Source of the DNA: Roseobacter denitrificans OCh 114
GTDB lineage: Bacteria; Pseudomonadota; Alphaproteobacteria; Rhodobacterales; Rhodobacteraceae
Direction of reading: 5' to 3'
Assembly (NCBI RefSeq): GCF_000014045.1
Contig: NC_008209.1
Coordinates: forward strand, 3,433,001-3,497,000
DNA length: 64,000 nucleotides
A program made the translations under genes and the position numbers. Below, piece by piece: positions 35,629-44,818 of this stretch. How positions within the stretch are numbered: the first letter of the stretch is position 1; each line of letters begins with the position of its first letter. The notes beneath the pieces were generated by a model. The model did not search any database, was not told where the DNA came from, and saw nothing but the letters and a program-made list of their open reading frames with translations.

Positions 35629-36095
35629 TTGGTACTGGTGTCCGTTGGCAAAGGGTTATGTTGCGCAAATCGGATGATGGCTGATCCGGTCTGCACCCGA
35701 GCACTGCCAAGCAAAATGGTCTTGGCAGAGCCGTGCTCAAGGCTGTGAAACAGCGACCAGTCGGGATATGGAATTACCATCTGTGACCGGCGCATCCCTG
35801 CCCATCCCCGGGCACAGTTGGCGTCCAGCCGCGCAGCGTGGCGGAATGCGGACCGCCTAAAAACCCGGCGGTTGCGCCGTTTTTCCCCGCTTTTTCAGAA
35901 AGATACCACTGAATCTGCGCAACAATGAAACAGTTTTCTGTCGCGTCAGACTGGACTGTTAAGGATTTGCTTCCATTTAAACTGGTATCAAAGCACCTGC
36001 GGGGCGAGGGCATCGTTCTGCATCTCACGCCTGACGGAGCACGCGCATGACACATCATGCGACATCCTCCGCAATTTATCAGGAGGTAGGTTGCC
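35629..36095. other. Intergenic region without a recognised gene
   Basis: About 465 bases between the repeat after fmdB and the DUF4956 gene. No frame here looks like a protein and no RNA gene was recognised. The right end has AGGAGGT at 36081-36087, the ribosome-binding site of the next gene. The promoter of the DUF4956-VTC pair should lie in this stretch, but no clear element was picked out. Confidence 0.5.
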
Positions 36096-36686
36096 ATGAC
36101 GGCAGTTTCGGAACTCGGTGACCTGGGTTTCAGGTTTCTGATCAATATCATCGCCACGGTGATCCTGATCTACGGCCTGTATTATCGCAGACATGGGGAC
36201 CGCGTTCTTGCAACGACTGCGGCAATGTTCAACATCTTTGCTTTTGCGGTGCTCGCCAAACTCTCCAGCGTCGAATTCAGTCTCGCGGCCGGGTTTGGCC
36301 TTTTCGCCATTCTGGCGCTGTTCAATTTGCGTTCTGAACAGATCGGACGGATTGAGATCGCCTATTTCTTCGGATCAATCGCCATCGCCGTGATCTGCTC
36401 CGTCGGTGGCACCGACATACTGACGGTCGTGGTTATCTCCGCCTGCGTTTTGCTGGGCGTGTATATTGTCGATCACCCTGCTCTTGTGCGTGGCTCGCGC
36501 GCTGTCACGGTGACGTTGGATCAAATTGATCCACAGCTGTTGTCGGACTCCGATGAAATGCGCCGCACGCTCAGCGACAGGCTGGGCGTGAATGTGACGG
36601 GGTTCGAAATCGTGAGCCTCAATTTCGTGAACGAACTGGCCATCGTGAGCCTCACCTACAACAGCAAACAAAGGGATGTTTCATAG
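36096..36686 (+). CDS. DUF4956 membrane protein
   Basis: A 196-residue protein with four to five N-terminal hydrophobic helices and a soluble C-terminal domain (RGSRAVTVTLDQIDPQLLSD, ending VNELAIVSLTYNSKQ). The membrane part has the DUF4956 motif GFGLFAILALFNLRSEQIGR, in which an Arg lies in the loop between helices. A strong AGGAGGT precedes the ATG. The gene overlaps the VTC-domain gene by one base. DUF4956 and VTC proteins often occur as neighbours, so a membrane partner role in polyphosphate or surface-polymer synthesis is likely; the actual activity is unknown. Confidence 0.85.
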   Translation: MTAVSELGDLGFRFLINIIATVILIYGLYYRRHGDRVLATTAAMFNIFAFAVLAKLSSVEFSLAAGFGLFAILALFNLRSEQIGRIEIAYFFGSIAIAVICSVGGTDILTVVVISACVLLGVYIVDHPALVRGSRAVTVTLDQIDPQLLSDSDEMRRTLSDRLGVNVTGFEIVSLNFVNELAIVSLTYNSKQRDVS

Positions 36687-37480
36687 TGCTCGAGAATGCA
36701 CTTACCCCGATTTCACTGGCGGATTTGAACGCCAAGGCTGAGATGCTGACGCGGCTGGACAATAAATATGTTGTGCCGCTGAGCGTTCTGGAGAGCCTCG
36801 CGCCCGTTCTTGGCGATCACTTTGATATTCTGGAAATCGATGGTACGCGACGGTTCGCCTATCGCACGCAGTATTTCGACACGCCCGACATGACGAGCTT
36901 TCGCCATCACGTGCAGGGGCGGCGGCGACGGTCCAAGCTGCGCACGCGACACTACCTCAGCGCCGACATTTGTTTCGTCGAGGTAAAACTGAAGTCACTG
37001 CGGAAAGTCACCGTCAAAAAGCGCCTGCCGCATGATCCCGATGCGTTGGACCAGTTGACGGACCCCGCGCTGCAATTCGCGGAGCAATCCCACCTCGGCC
37101 ACTACGGTCGGGGCCTGAATGCCCCCTATTTGCCGGTGATGCAGATGCAATATGAAAGGATGACGCTGGTCGCCCGCGAGGGCGGTGAACGTCTGACCAT
37201 TGATCGTAATCTGCAGTTCTGGAATGACAGGAATGAGGCGGCGACATCACCCGAAATGGTCGTGATCGAAACAAAGTCAGCCTTTGGGAGGGGAATTGCA
37301 GACAGCATCCTGCGCCGCAACGGCTCCCATCCGATCGGGTCCTGCTCCAAATATTGCATCGGTCTTGCCGCGATCGGACTTGTCCCGCGCTTCAACAGGT
37401 TCTTGCCTGCTTTCCGGCGCCTCTTGCCTCATCTCGCGACCCCGCAATCTGCGCGCGTTGCGATGCCGCAGACCGCATGA
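36686..37480 (+). CDS. VTC-domain polyphosphate polymerase-like protein
   Basis: A 264-residue protein with a VTC (vacuolar transporter chaperone-like) tunnel fold. Characteristic strands: LTRLDNKYVVPLSVLE, RTQYFDTPDMTSFRHH, GRRRRSKLRTRHYL, FVEVKLKSLRKVTVKKR and the late MVVIETKS. The basic residues in the RRRRSKLRTR segment and the Glu/Lys pairs fit phosphate-chain binding. The start is GTG, overlapping the last base of the DUF4956 stop codon, so translation is coupled. Eukaryotic Vtc4 makes polyphosphate from ATP; bacterial members are presumed similar but mostly untested. Confidence 0.85.
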   Translation: MLENALTPISLADLNAKAEMLTRLDNKYVVPLSVLESLAPVLGDHFDILEIDGTRRFAYRTQYFDTPDMTSFRHHVQGRRRRSKLRTRHYLSADICFVEVKLKSLRKVTVKKRLPHDPDALDQLTDPALQFAEQSHLGHYGRGLNAPYLPVMQMQYERMTLVAREGGERLTIDRNLQFWNDRNEAATSPEMVVIETKSAFGRGIADSILRRNGSHPIGSCSKYCIGLAAIGLVPRFNRFLPAFRRLLPHLATPQSARVAMPQTA

Positions 37481-37579
37481 CAGGTCGCGGTCGGCACCCG
37501 GCTGAAACGCGGGTAGGACTGTGAAGACAGGTCGCCAAATCTGGCGGGGTGCTGCGCCACAAAAAACACCGGCCATGTT

Positions 37580-38887
37580 TCATTGAATGAAATTCGGCAT
37601 CAGCCAGCGCGGCAGGGCAAGAATAAGGTCGGGAACCAGAATGATGAACAGAAGCACGAAAATCATCGGCAGCAGGATGACCGCCACGTCCTTTAGCGCA
37701 TCAATCAGTTTTATCTGCCCGATGGCTGCACTGATCAACAGACAAAGCCCATAGGGCGGTGTGACCAGCCCAAACGCGAGGCTCATGATCCCGATGATCC
37801 CGAAATGGATCGGGTGCATCCCCACATGCTGCGTCACCGGGAACAACACCGTGCCCAGAATGATGATCGCGGGGATTGCGTCGATGAACATGCCGATCAG
37901 CAGGAACGCAAGCGCACACATGATCCCGATTCCGATGACGCCCAAACCCAACTGGTCGATGTAGGCCACCAATGTGGCAGGGATTTTGAAATAGGCCAGA
38001 CACCACCCAAAGGCGGATGCCGTGCCGATGCAGAACAGGGTAATCGCGGCGAAACGCGCGCTGTCATAAAGGATGTGCGGCAGTTGGCGCGGCGTGATGG
38101 TGCGATAGATGAGCATGCCCAGAAACAGCGAATAAAGGACAGCGACCACCGAAGCTTCGGTCGGTGTGAAAAACCCGCCGACGATGCCGCCCACGATGAT
38201 CAGCGGCGTCATGAGCGCCAAAGACGCGCCGGCTGCCGCGCGGAAAAGCTCCATCAAGGTGGAACGTGTGTGCACCGGGTAGCCGCGCCGCTTGGCGTAG
38301 ACATAGACCGTGATCATCTGCGAGCCCGCGATCAGAATGCCGGGCACCACGCCAGCCAGAAACAACCCTCCGATGGACACCGACATCAGCCCACCCCAGA
38401 CGATCATCAGGATCGAGGGCGGAATGATGACCCCCATGACGCTGGAACAGGCCGTGATGGCCACCGCAAAAGAGGAATCGTAGCCCTCTTTCTTCATCTG
38501 CGGGATCAGGAGCGACCCGATGCCCGCCGCATCCGCCGTAGAGGAGCCAGAGGTGCCGGCGAACAGCATGGAGACAACCACATTCACATGCCCCACCCCA
38601 CCCGGCAGATGCCCCACCATCGCACGCGCCAGCCGGATCAGCCGGTCGGTGATGCCCGCCGCATTCATCAGGTTGGCCGCCAGCAGAAAGAACGGGACCG
38701 CCAGCAGGATGAAGGCGTTGTAGCTTTTGAACATCTCGCGCATGAGCAGCACGGGCGTCAGGCGATCCTCGATGAAAAAGACCGGCACCACGGCCAGCCC
38801 CAGCGCAAAAGCGACCGGCACACGCAGCGCGACAAGGATCCCAAAGGTGCCAAACAGAATGGCAGCGACTTCACCCGGCCCCATCAA
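37580..38887 (-). CDS. dctM: TRAP transporter large permease (DctM)
   Basis: A 435-residue, very hydrophobic TRAP large subunit with about 12 helices. Landmarks: FGTFGILVALRVPVAFALGL, LLAVPFFLLAANLMNAAGIT, GTSGSSTADAAGIGSLLIPQ, VIIPPSILMIVWG and LVTPPYGLCLLISAA. It carries out sodium- or proton-coupled uptake of a ligand delivered by DctP. It overlaps the end of dctQ by 17 bp. The first two codons are ATG ATG, either of which may start. Confidence 0.93.
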   Translation of the reverse strand: MMGPGEVAAILFGTFGILVALRVPVAFALGLAVVPVFFIEDRLTPVLLMREMFKSYNAFILLAVPFFLLAANLMNAAGITDRLIRLARAMVGHLPGGVGHVNVVVSMLFAGTSGSSTADAAGIGSLLIPQMKKEGYDSSFAVAITACSSVMGVIIPPSILMIVWGGLMSVSIGGLFLAGVVPGILIAGSQMITVYVYAKRRGYPVHTRSTLMELFRAAAGASLALMTPLIIVGGIVGGFFTPTEASVVAVLYSLFLGMLIYRTITPRQLPHILYDSARFAAITLFCIGTASAFGWCLAYFKIPATLVAYIDQLGLGVIGIGIMCALAFLLIGMFIDAIPAIIILGTVLFPVTQHVGMHPIHFGIIGIMSLAFGLVTPPYGLCLLISAAIGQIKLIDALKDVAVILLPMIFVLLFIILVPDLILALPRWLMPNFIQ

Positions 38888-39365
38888 TCGCTCCAGTCTT
38901 CAGCGCCTGAAAATCATCGAATATGCGCTCAACGGTGAATATCGCCCATGTGCCCCCCGCGATGGGCCAGGCGACATAGATCATCCACATGGGCAGACCT
39001 GATATTTCGGATTGTTGACGTGCACCAAGCACAAAGAAATCGCGCCCCCACCACAGGAACGACAGCGCCATCACAAGAATGGACAGGTGCACAAACAGTT
39101 TTGACGCAAATTCAACGTATCGGTTCTGCGTATGGGGCAATACATCAACGTCGAAATGCGTGCCGTCCCGAACAGCGATCATCGCACCGATCAGGATAAT
39201 CCATACAAAACAGAAGCGCGCGATCTCTTCCGTCCAGATATAGCGCGGCACCATGCCTGTATAGCGGCTCAGAATCTGCATCGTGACCGGCACGATCAGC
39301 GCGGCCATCAACAAGGTGATGAGGATTTTCAGAAGGCGGTAGTAGCCTTCCAGAAACATACGCAT
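38871..39365 (-). CDS. dctQ: TRAP transporter small permease (DctQ)
   Basis: A 164-residue protein with four hydrophobic helices and the DctQ landmarks PRYIWTEEIARFCFVWIILI and AVRDGTHFDVDVLP. ATG at 39365 is chosen; an in-frame upstream start adds seven residues with no better ribosome-binding site, and ATG at 39359 is also possible. It lies between dctP and dctM on the same strand and bridges the DctM subunit to the binding protein. Confidence 0.9.
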   Translation of the reverse strand: MRMFLEGYYRLLKILITLLMAALIVPVTMQILSRYTGMVPRYIWTEEIARFCFVWIILIGAMIAVRDGTHFDVDVLPHTQNRYVEFASKLFVHLSILVMALSFLWWGRDFFVLGARQQSEISGLPMWMIYVAWPIAGGTWAIFTVERIFDDFQALKTGAIDGAG

Positions 39366-39432
39366 AGCGCGTCTCGTTTTTTGCAAGAGAAAGGGTTGGG
39401 TTCCGCACCGTGAGGCGCGGAACCCGGGTGGA

Positions 39433-40407
39433 TCAGTTCACCGCTTCGATCGCTTCAAGCACATCCGTGGCGCCGAGTTCCTCGGCGTAGGCCCGCTTGA
39501 CAGGACCAGCGAGTTCCAGAAGCTTGTCGCGTTCCACGAACTCATGGGTCTGGAGCAAGCCCGCCTTTTCCATCGCCGCGAGCTTTTCACTGTCCTGTCC
39601 GCTTTCAATATCGCGGCCCAGCTTGCCACCGGCCTTGCCCGCTTCCATCACACAGGCCTGCTCTTCCGGTGTCAGCCGCTCAAAGGTCGCGTTCGAAAAC
39701 GCAATCGGACGTACCGTGATCGCATGGCGCGTCAGCGAAATTTCCGGCCCGACTTCATAGAACTTCATCTGTTCGATGCCTGCGGCCTCGTTTTCAGCCG
39801 CGTCGATCACGCCGGTCTGGATGGCGTTATACACTTCGCTGTAGGCGATGACCGAGGGGGCCGCCTTGATGGCTTCGAAAATACGGGTCTGGATCGGTGC
39901 TCCCATGACGCGCATCGGCAGCCCTTCGAGTTCTTCCATCGTGGTCACGGGCTTGTTTACGATCAGGTTGCGCGTGCCACCGCCCGCATAGCCGATCAGC
40001 CGCACATCCGCCTGCGCCAAAACATCCGCGGCAAGGGGCGCGAGCGCATCCTGTTCCATCACCGCATTCCAGTGATCAAGGTCGCGGAACAGGAACGGCA
40101 TGTCCATTAAGGGTGCCTTTTGCGAAAAGGTCGACATATGCGACGGGCTGACAATGGCGTAATCCACCGCAATGCCCTGGCTCATGTTTTCGAAGTAATC
40201 CTTCTCAAGTCCAAGCTCTGAGTTCAGGTGCAGATCAAACGTCAGCGACCCCCCGGAGCATTCACCTGCAACACGCTCGAATTCTCTAAGCGCTTTTGTA
40301 AAGGCGTGGTTTTCATCAAACTGCACAGCGCCCACGAGTTCGGTCGCCGAAGTCGTCGTGGCCCCCGACGCCAATGCAATGCATGTTGCTACAGCAAGGT
40401 ATTTCAT
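39433..40407 (-). CDS. dctP: TRAP transporter substrate-binding protein (DctP)
   Basis: A 324-residue periplasmic binding protein. The signal peptide is MKYLAVATCIALASGATTTS, followed by mature ATELVGAVQFDENHAFTKAL. DctP landmarks: MDMPFLFRDLDHWNAVM, the ligand-anchoring Arg in GLPMRVMGAPIQTRIFEAI, and EVYNAIQTGVIDAAENE. GGGAGGA precedes ATG. First gene of the dctPQM operon. The Arg region suggests a carboxylate ligand, as usual for the family; the identity is not known. Confidence 0.93.
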   Translation of the reverse strand: MKYLAVATCIALASGATTTSATELVGAVQFDENHAFTKALREFERVAGECSGGSLTFDLHLNSELGLEKDYFENMSQGIAVDYAIVSPSHMSTFSQKAPLMDMPFLFRDLDHWNAVMEQDALAPLAADVLAQADVRLIGYAGGGTRNLIVNKPVTTMEELEGLPMRVMGAPIQTRIFEAIKAAPSVIAYSEVYNAIQTGVIDAAENEAAGIEQMKFYEVGPEISLTRHAITVRPIAFSNATFERLTPEEQACVMEAGKAGGKLGRDIESGQDSEKLAAMEKAGLLQTHEFVERDKLLELAGPVKRAYAEELGATDVLEAIEAVN

Positions 40408-40679
40408 AAAATCCTCCCAGTTTTATGGCGGCTCTTCAAACGTCGCCCTATACACTCAGTATGGGTCAAGTCCGACCGATAACGCAACAACTGTTTACTT
40501 ACTAAACCGGGTGCAATCGGATAAACCTTCCCGTCGGCGGATCGCAAGGCGTCGCCTCAAGCGGCAGGGATGTGCAGATTGGCGCGCGTCCTGCAGCGGG
40601 CCGCGTGTCGGCCGCCGAATAAATCGCTTTGGGCCAAATCCGTTTGACGACGCGCGCGAAAACAAATAGCCGTCGCATC

Positions 40680-40747
40680 ACCAGGGGCGCTGAAAAGCTG
40701 AGACGTACCCTTTGAACCTGAACCAGATAATGCTGGCGGAGGGAGGT
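40680..40747 (+). ncRNA. TPP (thiamine pyrophosphate) riboswitch
   Basis: A canonical THI element: ACCAGGGGCGC at 40680-40690, then CTGAGACGTACCCTTTGAAC, CTGAACCAGATAATGCTGG, and the closing GGAGGGAGGT. The CTGAGA and ACCCTTTGAACCTGA boxes that bind the pyrimidine and pyrophosphate are intact. The closing strand contains GGGAGGT, a ribosome-binding-like sequence that would be hidden when TPP is bound, so control is probably at translation initiation. It precedes thiM-thiE-thiD-tenA. Confidence 0.97.
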
Positions 40748-40808
40748 CACATGAGCATTTATGCTACATGGATCACGCCTCTTTTCGCCCGCGAAACGAG
40801 GAAAACAG

Positions 40809-41582
40809 ATGGCTCCACACGACCTGCTGACGGCTTTGCGCGACCAGAACCCTTTGGTGCACTGCATAACGAATTACGTGGCGATGAACATCGCCGCGAA
40901 CGTGGTCCTGGCAGCGGGCGCATCGCCTGCCATGGTGCACGCCCCCGAAGAAATTGCCGAATTTACGCCGATTTGCGGTGCGCTGACGATCAACATCGGA
41001 ACGATTTCCACCCCCTGGCAGGCCAGCATGATGGCGGCGGCAGCAACAGCGAGCGCGCAAAACATCCCATGGGTTCTGGACCCTGTTGCACATTTCATTT
41101 CCGTATATCGAAGAGAAGCGGCCCAGCAACTGCTTGCGCAGCGCCCCACGATCCTGCGCGGCAATGCCTCCGAGATACTGGCGCTGACCGGGGAAACGGG
41201 GGCCGGTAAAGGTGCGGACAGCGGGGACAGTGTAGACGCAGCACAAGGCGCGGCGAAAAAGCTGGCGGCACAGTTCGGCACAGTCGTCGCAATCACCGGA
41301 CCCGTTGATTATCTGACCGACGGCACGCGGGAAGCGCAGGTTTCCGGCGGCTCGTCCCTGATGCCGCAGGTCACGGCTTTGGGCTGTTCACAGACGGCGC
41401 TGATGGGCGCATATGCGGCCACAGGCCCGGCCTTTGACGCAGCGCTGGCCGCACTTGCGCATTTCAAGGTAGCAGGCAGCACGGCTGCACAGCGCGCCGA
41501 CGGGCCGGGCAGTTTCCAGATGCATTTTCTGGACGCGCTTGCCAATACGCAACCTTTTGAACTGGCGCAGGTCATAAGATGA
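40809..41582 (+). CDS. thiM: Hydroxyethylthiazole kinase
   Basis: A 257-residue kinase that phosphorylates 4-methyl-5-(2-hydroxyethyl)thiazole for thiamine salvage. Landmarks: PLVHCITNYVAMNIAANVVL, GASPAMVHAPEEI, LTINIGTI, ILRGNASEILAL, VAITGPVDYLTDG, and the late catalytic-Cys region MPQVTALGCSQTALMGAY. ATG at 40809 matches the usual start of ThiM and follows GAGGA; ATG at 40761 is in frame and nearer the riboswitch, and would add 16 residues. First gene of the TPP-controlled operon, overlapping thiE by ATGA. Confidence 0.94.
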   Translation: MAPHDLLTALRDQNPLVHCITNYVAMNIAANVVLAAGASPAMVHAPEEIAEFTPICGALTINIGTISTPWQASMMAAAATASAQNIPWVLDPVAHFISVYRREAAQQLLAQRPTILRGNASEILALTGETGAGKGADSGDSVDAAQGAAKKLAAQFGTVVAITGPVDYLTDGTREAQVSGGSSLMPQVTALGCSQTALMGAYAATGPAFDAALAALAHFKVAGSTAAQRADGPGSFQMHFLDALANTQPFELAQVIR

Positions 41583-42223
41583 CGGGGCTGCTCAAAGACC
41601 GTTTGCGGCTTTATCTCGTGACGGACCCGCAGCTTTGCGCCGAGGCCGGTGTTATGAACACGGTTCAGCGTGCCGTGGCCGGAGGGGTGACGATGGTGCA
41701 GTTGCGCGACAAACACGCAAAGACCCCAGAGCGCATTGAGCTTGCCATCGCGCTCAAGAATGCCCTGCAGAGCAGCGGCGTGCCACTGGTCATCAACGAT
41801 GATGTCGTCGCCGCCGTGGCCACAGATGTGGACGGTGCGCATATCGGTCAGGGCGACATTACCCCCGCTGAGGCACGCGCGATGCTTGGCCCCGGCAGAA
41901 TTCTGGGCCTGTCCTGCGAAACCGCGCAAACCGTGCGCGATGCAGACCCCACGCTGGTGGACTACCTCGGGCTGGGGCCCGTTTTTGGGACGGCAACGAA
42001 AGATGACCACGCGCAGCCCATCGGTTTTGACGGGCTGGCGGGTCTGGTCGCGCTGTCGCCCCTGCCCACTGTCGCGATCGGGGGTCTGAAACACGACCAT
42101 ACCAACGCCGTCGCGGCCAGCGGTGCCGATGGCATGGCCGTCGTGTCCGCCATCTGTGGTCAGCCCGATCCACAGGCGGCGGCTGGCGCTTTTCATAGTT
42201 TCAAACCGGAGCATAAAGCATGA
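41579..42223 (+). CDS. thiE: Thiamine phosphate synthase
   Basis: A 214-residue TIM-barrel enzyme joining hydroxymethylpyrimidine pyrophosphate and thiazole phosphate into thiamine phosphate. Landmarks: LRLYLVTDPQL, GGVTMVQLRDKHAKTPERI, VPLVINDDVVAAVATDVDGA, HIGQGDITPAEARAML, YLGLGPVFGTATKDDHAQPI, TVAIGGL, and the C-terminal phosphate site GADGMAVVSAI. It overlaps thiM and thiD by ATGA at both ends, so the three are translationally coupled. Confidence 0.95.
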   Translation: MTGLLKDRLRLYLVTDPQLCAEAGVMNTVQRAVAGGVTMVQLRDKHAKTPERIELAIALKNALQSSGVPLVINDDVVAAVATDVDGAHIGQGDITPAEARAMLGPGRILGLSCETAQTVRDADPTLVDYLGLGPVFGTATKDDHAQPIGFDGLAGLVALSPLPTVAIGGLKHDHTNAVAASGADGMAVVSAICGQPDPQAAAGAFHSFKPEHKA

Positions 42224-43029
42224 TACCCAACGTCCTCAGTATCGCCGGGTCTGACCCTTCCGGAGGCGCAGGCATTCAGGCCGACATCAAGGCCATTTCC
42301 GCCAATGGCGCCTTTGCCATGAACGCCATCACAGCTTTGACCGCACAGAACACGCAAGGCGTGAGCGGCATTCACCTGATCCCGCCCGCCTTTGTGCAGG
42401 CCCAGATCAAAGCCATCTTCGACGACATCCGTGTGGATGCGGTGAAGATCGGCATGATCGCCAATGCCGTGATCGCAGCCGCTGTGGCAGATGCGTTGCA
42501 GGGCCACGGCGATATTCCCATCGTGCTTGACCCGGTGATGATTGCCAAAGGGGGCGCGGCCTTGTTGGAACCGGAGGCGGTCGATACCCTGCGCTGCGCG
42601 CTTTTGCCGATCGCGACCGTGTTGACACCCAACCTGCCCGAAGCGGCACATCTGCTTGGCACCGACATCGCCAAAACACGCGATGACATGGCCAAACAAG
42701 GTGCCGCCCTTTGCGCGCTTGGCCCCAAAGCGACGCTGATGAAAGGCGGGCATCTTGAGGGGTCTGAAAGCCCCGATTGCCTTGTGACCGCCGAGACCGT
42801 GACATGGTTTGATGCACAGCGCACCGCCACGCAAAACACCCATGGCACCGGCTGTACCCTGTCCTCGGCCCTGGCTGCGCAACTGGCCAAAGGACACCCC
42901 CCGGCCAAAGCTGCGTCCGCAGCCAAATCCTATGTCGCACAGGCCATCGCGGCGGCAGACGCCTTGTCTGTCGGGACCGGCCACGGCCCCACGCACCATT
43001 TGGCATCGTTTTATTCCCAAAGGACGTGA
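42220..43029 (+). CDS. thiD: Hydroxymethylpyrimidine/phosphomethylpyrimidine kinase
   Basis: A 269-residue ribokinase-fold enzyme that phosphorylates HMP and HMP-phosphate. Landmarks: LSIAGSDPSGGAGIQADIKA, NAITALTAQNTQGVSGIHL, VKIGMIANAVI, VLDPVMIAKGGAALL, LTPNLPEAAHLLG, MKGGHLEG, and the anion-hole/catalytic motif HGTGCTLSSALAA. Third gene in the TPP-regulated operon. With thiM and thiE it forms a salvage set; de novo genes (thiC, thiG) are not here. Confidence 0.95.
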   Translation: MIPNVLSIAGSDPSGGAGIQADIKAISANGAFAMNAITALTAQNTQGVSGIHLIPPAFVQAQIKAIFDDIRVDAVKIGMIANAVIAAAVADALQGHGDIPIVLDPVMIAKGGAALLEPEAVDTLRCALLPIATVLTPNLPEAAHLLGTDIAKTRDDMAKQGAALCALGPKATLMKGGHLEGSESPDCLVTAETVTWFDAQRTATQNTHGTGCTLSSALAAQLAKGHPPAKAASAAKSYVAQAIAAADALSVGTGHGPTHHLASFYSQRT

Positions 43030-43082
43030 AGGGTTTCTGACCCCCCGTCTTTGTTGAACACACCCGACAAAAGGACCATCAC

Positions 43083-43769
43083 ATGACCAAATCCATCTAT
43101 GGCGAGACTTTCGCGCTTTGGCGTGACGGATGCCCTGAGCCATGGCATGCCTATACCCACCACGCTTTTGTCGAAGGTCTGCGAGATGGCACGCTGCCGC
43201 GCCGCGCGTTTCTCCACTACCTTGTTCAGGATTACGTGTTCCTTGTTCATTTCGCCCGGGCGTGGTCGCTGGCCGTGGTCAAGTCAGAGACGCTCGACGA
43301 GATGAGGTATGCAGCCCGCACCGTTGATGCGCTGGTCAATCACGAGATGGCCCTCCATGTGAAAACCTGCGCCGCAGAGGGCATTGACGAAGCGACCCTA
43401 TTTGCCGCCCGTGAAGAGTTCGAAAACCTCGCCTATACCCGCTACGTGATGGATGCAGGGCTGCAGGGGGATTTGCTTGACCTGTTGGCGGCACTTGCCC
43501 CCTGTTGTTTCGGCTATGGCGAAATCGGAACACGACTGGCCGCCACGGCCGCGCCCGACACGCCCTATGGCGACTGGATCACCACCTATGCAGACGCAGG
43601 GTATCAGGACGCCATGCGATCGGTCGGGGCCTTGTTGGACGCCGCCGTCGCGCGCCGTCTGGGACCGGACCCAAGCGCATCTGTGCGCTGGCCGCAATTG
43701 CAAACCCGCTTTACCACCGCCACCCGGCTGGAGATCGGTTTTTGGGACATGGGCTTGCGCGGCAAGTGA
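43083..43769 (+). CDS. tenA: TenA-family thiaminase II (aminopyrimidine hydrolase)
   Basis: A 228-residue all-helical TenA protein, which releases HMP from degraded thiamine for reuse by ThiD. Landmarks: WHAYTHHAFVEGLRDGTLPR, FLHYLVQDYVFLVHFARAWS, VNHEMALH, EFENLAYTRYVMDAGL, and the catalytic-Cys region LAALAPCCFGYGEIG. AAAGGA precedes ATG, 53 bp after thiD. This is the last gene of the salvage operon; the next gene is convergent. Confidence 0.93.
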   Translation: MTKSIYGETFALWRDGCPEPWHAYTHHAFVEGLRDGTLPRRAFLHYLVQDYVFLVHFARAWSLAVVKSETLDEMRYAARTVDALVNHEMALHVKTCAAEGIDEATLFAAREEFENLAYTRYVMDAGLQGDLLDLLAALAPCCFGYGEIGTRLAATAAPDTPYGDWITTYADAGYQDAMRSVGALLDAAVARRLGPDPSASVRWPQLQTRFTTATRLEIGFWDMGLRGK

Positions 43770-43843
43770 TGAAAACGCGCTGGCGGGTGGCCTGTGGCCC
43801 AAATGGGCTGACCCCCTTGCGCGCGGCGTGGCCCTTTGCGCGA

Positions 43844-44818
43844 TCAACCCGGCTGATCACTCACATCCGAGCGCAGGACATTTTGCGCGGTTGCCTCATC
43901 GATCACCAGATGGGTCGCCAGATTGCCGCGCAAGGCCGCCCGGATGGCGGCTGTTTTATGCAAACCACCCGCCACGCAGATGCGCCGCGGGATCGCGTGC
44001 AGGTTCTCAAGCGTCGCGCCGATCAACCGGTCATGGACCGCAGAACGTACTTCGTTGCCATCCGCGTCGATAAACAGCCCCATGATGACCGCCAAAGCGC
44101 CATCGGCCTCCACAGCGCTGAGCGTTTCGGGCTTGTGCACGTTATGGGTCGAGATTGTGGACCCGGCACCCAATTCGCCCACACCGAACAAGGCGGTGGA
44201 GGCGTTGCGGATCACCTCGAACTGAGCGGCGATCGAGGGTTCCGCCATCAGGCTCGCCCTCACACCGGCATTGGAGACAACCGCCGGGGCAAGGATGTTG
44301 ACGCATTTGGCGCCCAGGCGATTGGCCAACAGAGACGAGCAGAGTTCAGGCGAAAAATCACTGGCCATCCCGTCCGGACTGGCCACAAGCTGACAGACGG
44401 TGATGTCATTCACCCGCGTATGGCCGGGCACGGATTGCGCAACCGCCGCGACCGTACGCCCCCAGGCCACAGCAAGCGTTTCGCCATCCTTCAGGCTGCC
44501 AACCAACATCATCGACGCAGCACGGCCCAGCCGTTTGAGGTCATCGCCATCTTTGAGCGACGGAATGATCAGCGCCTCCTGCAGGCCAAAGCGATCCGCC
44601 ATCTGGCGCGACAATGCCACATGCGAGGCAACGGTCGTGTCAATTTCGATTTTAACGAGGCCGCGCTCCTTGGCCTCGGCCAGAAGCTTGATCACCGTCA
44701 CGCGCGATGTGCCGAGCCGGTCTGCGATTTCCTTTTGTGTCAGCTCATCCACATAGTAGAGCCATGCCGCCCACACAGCCGCATCCGAAAATTCCACCGG
44801 TTTTTTCATCCGTTTCAT
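43844..44818 (-). CDS. SorC/EryD-type sugar-binding transcriptional regulator
   Basis: A 324-residue SorC-family regulator. The N-terminal helix-turn-helix reads AAWLYYVDELTQKEIADRLG followed by TSRVTVIKLLAEAKERGLV. The C-terminal sugar-phosphate domain has LKRLGRAASMMLVGSLKDGE, LAVAWGRTVAAVAQSVPG and RRICVAGGLHKTAAIRAAL. ATG at 44818 is used; ATG at 44809 is possible and neither has a strong ribosome-binding site. It is divergent from the polyol operon, and the shared region carries TTTACA-N2-TGTAAA, repeated before the transporter genes. EryD, the regulator of erythritol loci in rhizobia and Brucella, is of this family. The inducer is probably a phosphorylated polyol. Confidence 0.9.
   Translation of the reverse strand: MKRMKKPVEFSDAAVWAAWLYYVDELTQKEIADRLGTSRVTVIKLLAEAKERGLVKIEIDTTVASHVALSRQMADRFGLQEALIIPSLKDGDDLKRLGRAASMMLVGSLKDGETLAVAWGRTVAAVAQSVPGHTRVNDITVCQLVASPDGMASDFSPELCSSLLANRLGAKCVNILAPAVVSNAGVRASLMAEPSIAAQFEVIRNASTALFGVGELGAGSTISTHNVHKPETLSAVEADGALAVIMGLFIDADGNEVRSAVHDRLIGATLENLHAIPRRICVAGGLHKTAAIRAALRGNLATHLVIDEATAQNVLRSDVSDQPG

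Noticed and set aside
37805..38938. Open frame of 377 codons antisense to dctM
   Set aside because: Extremely His/Gln/Arg-rich, typical of the reverse reading of a membrane protein gene; no family resemblance.
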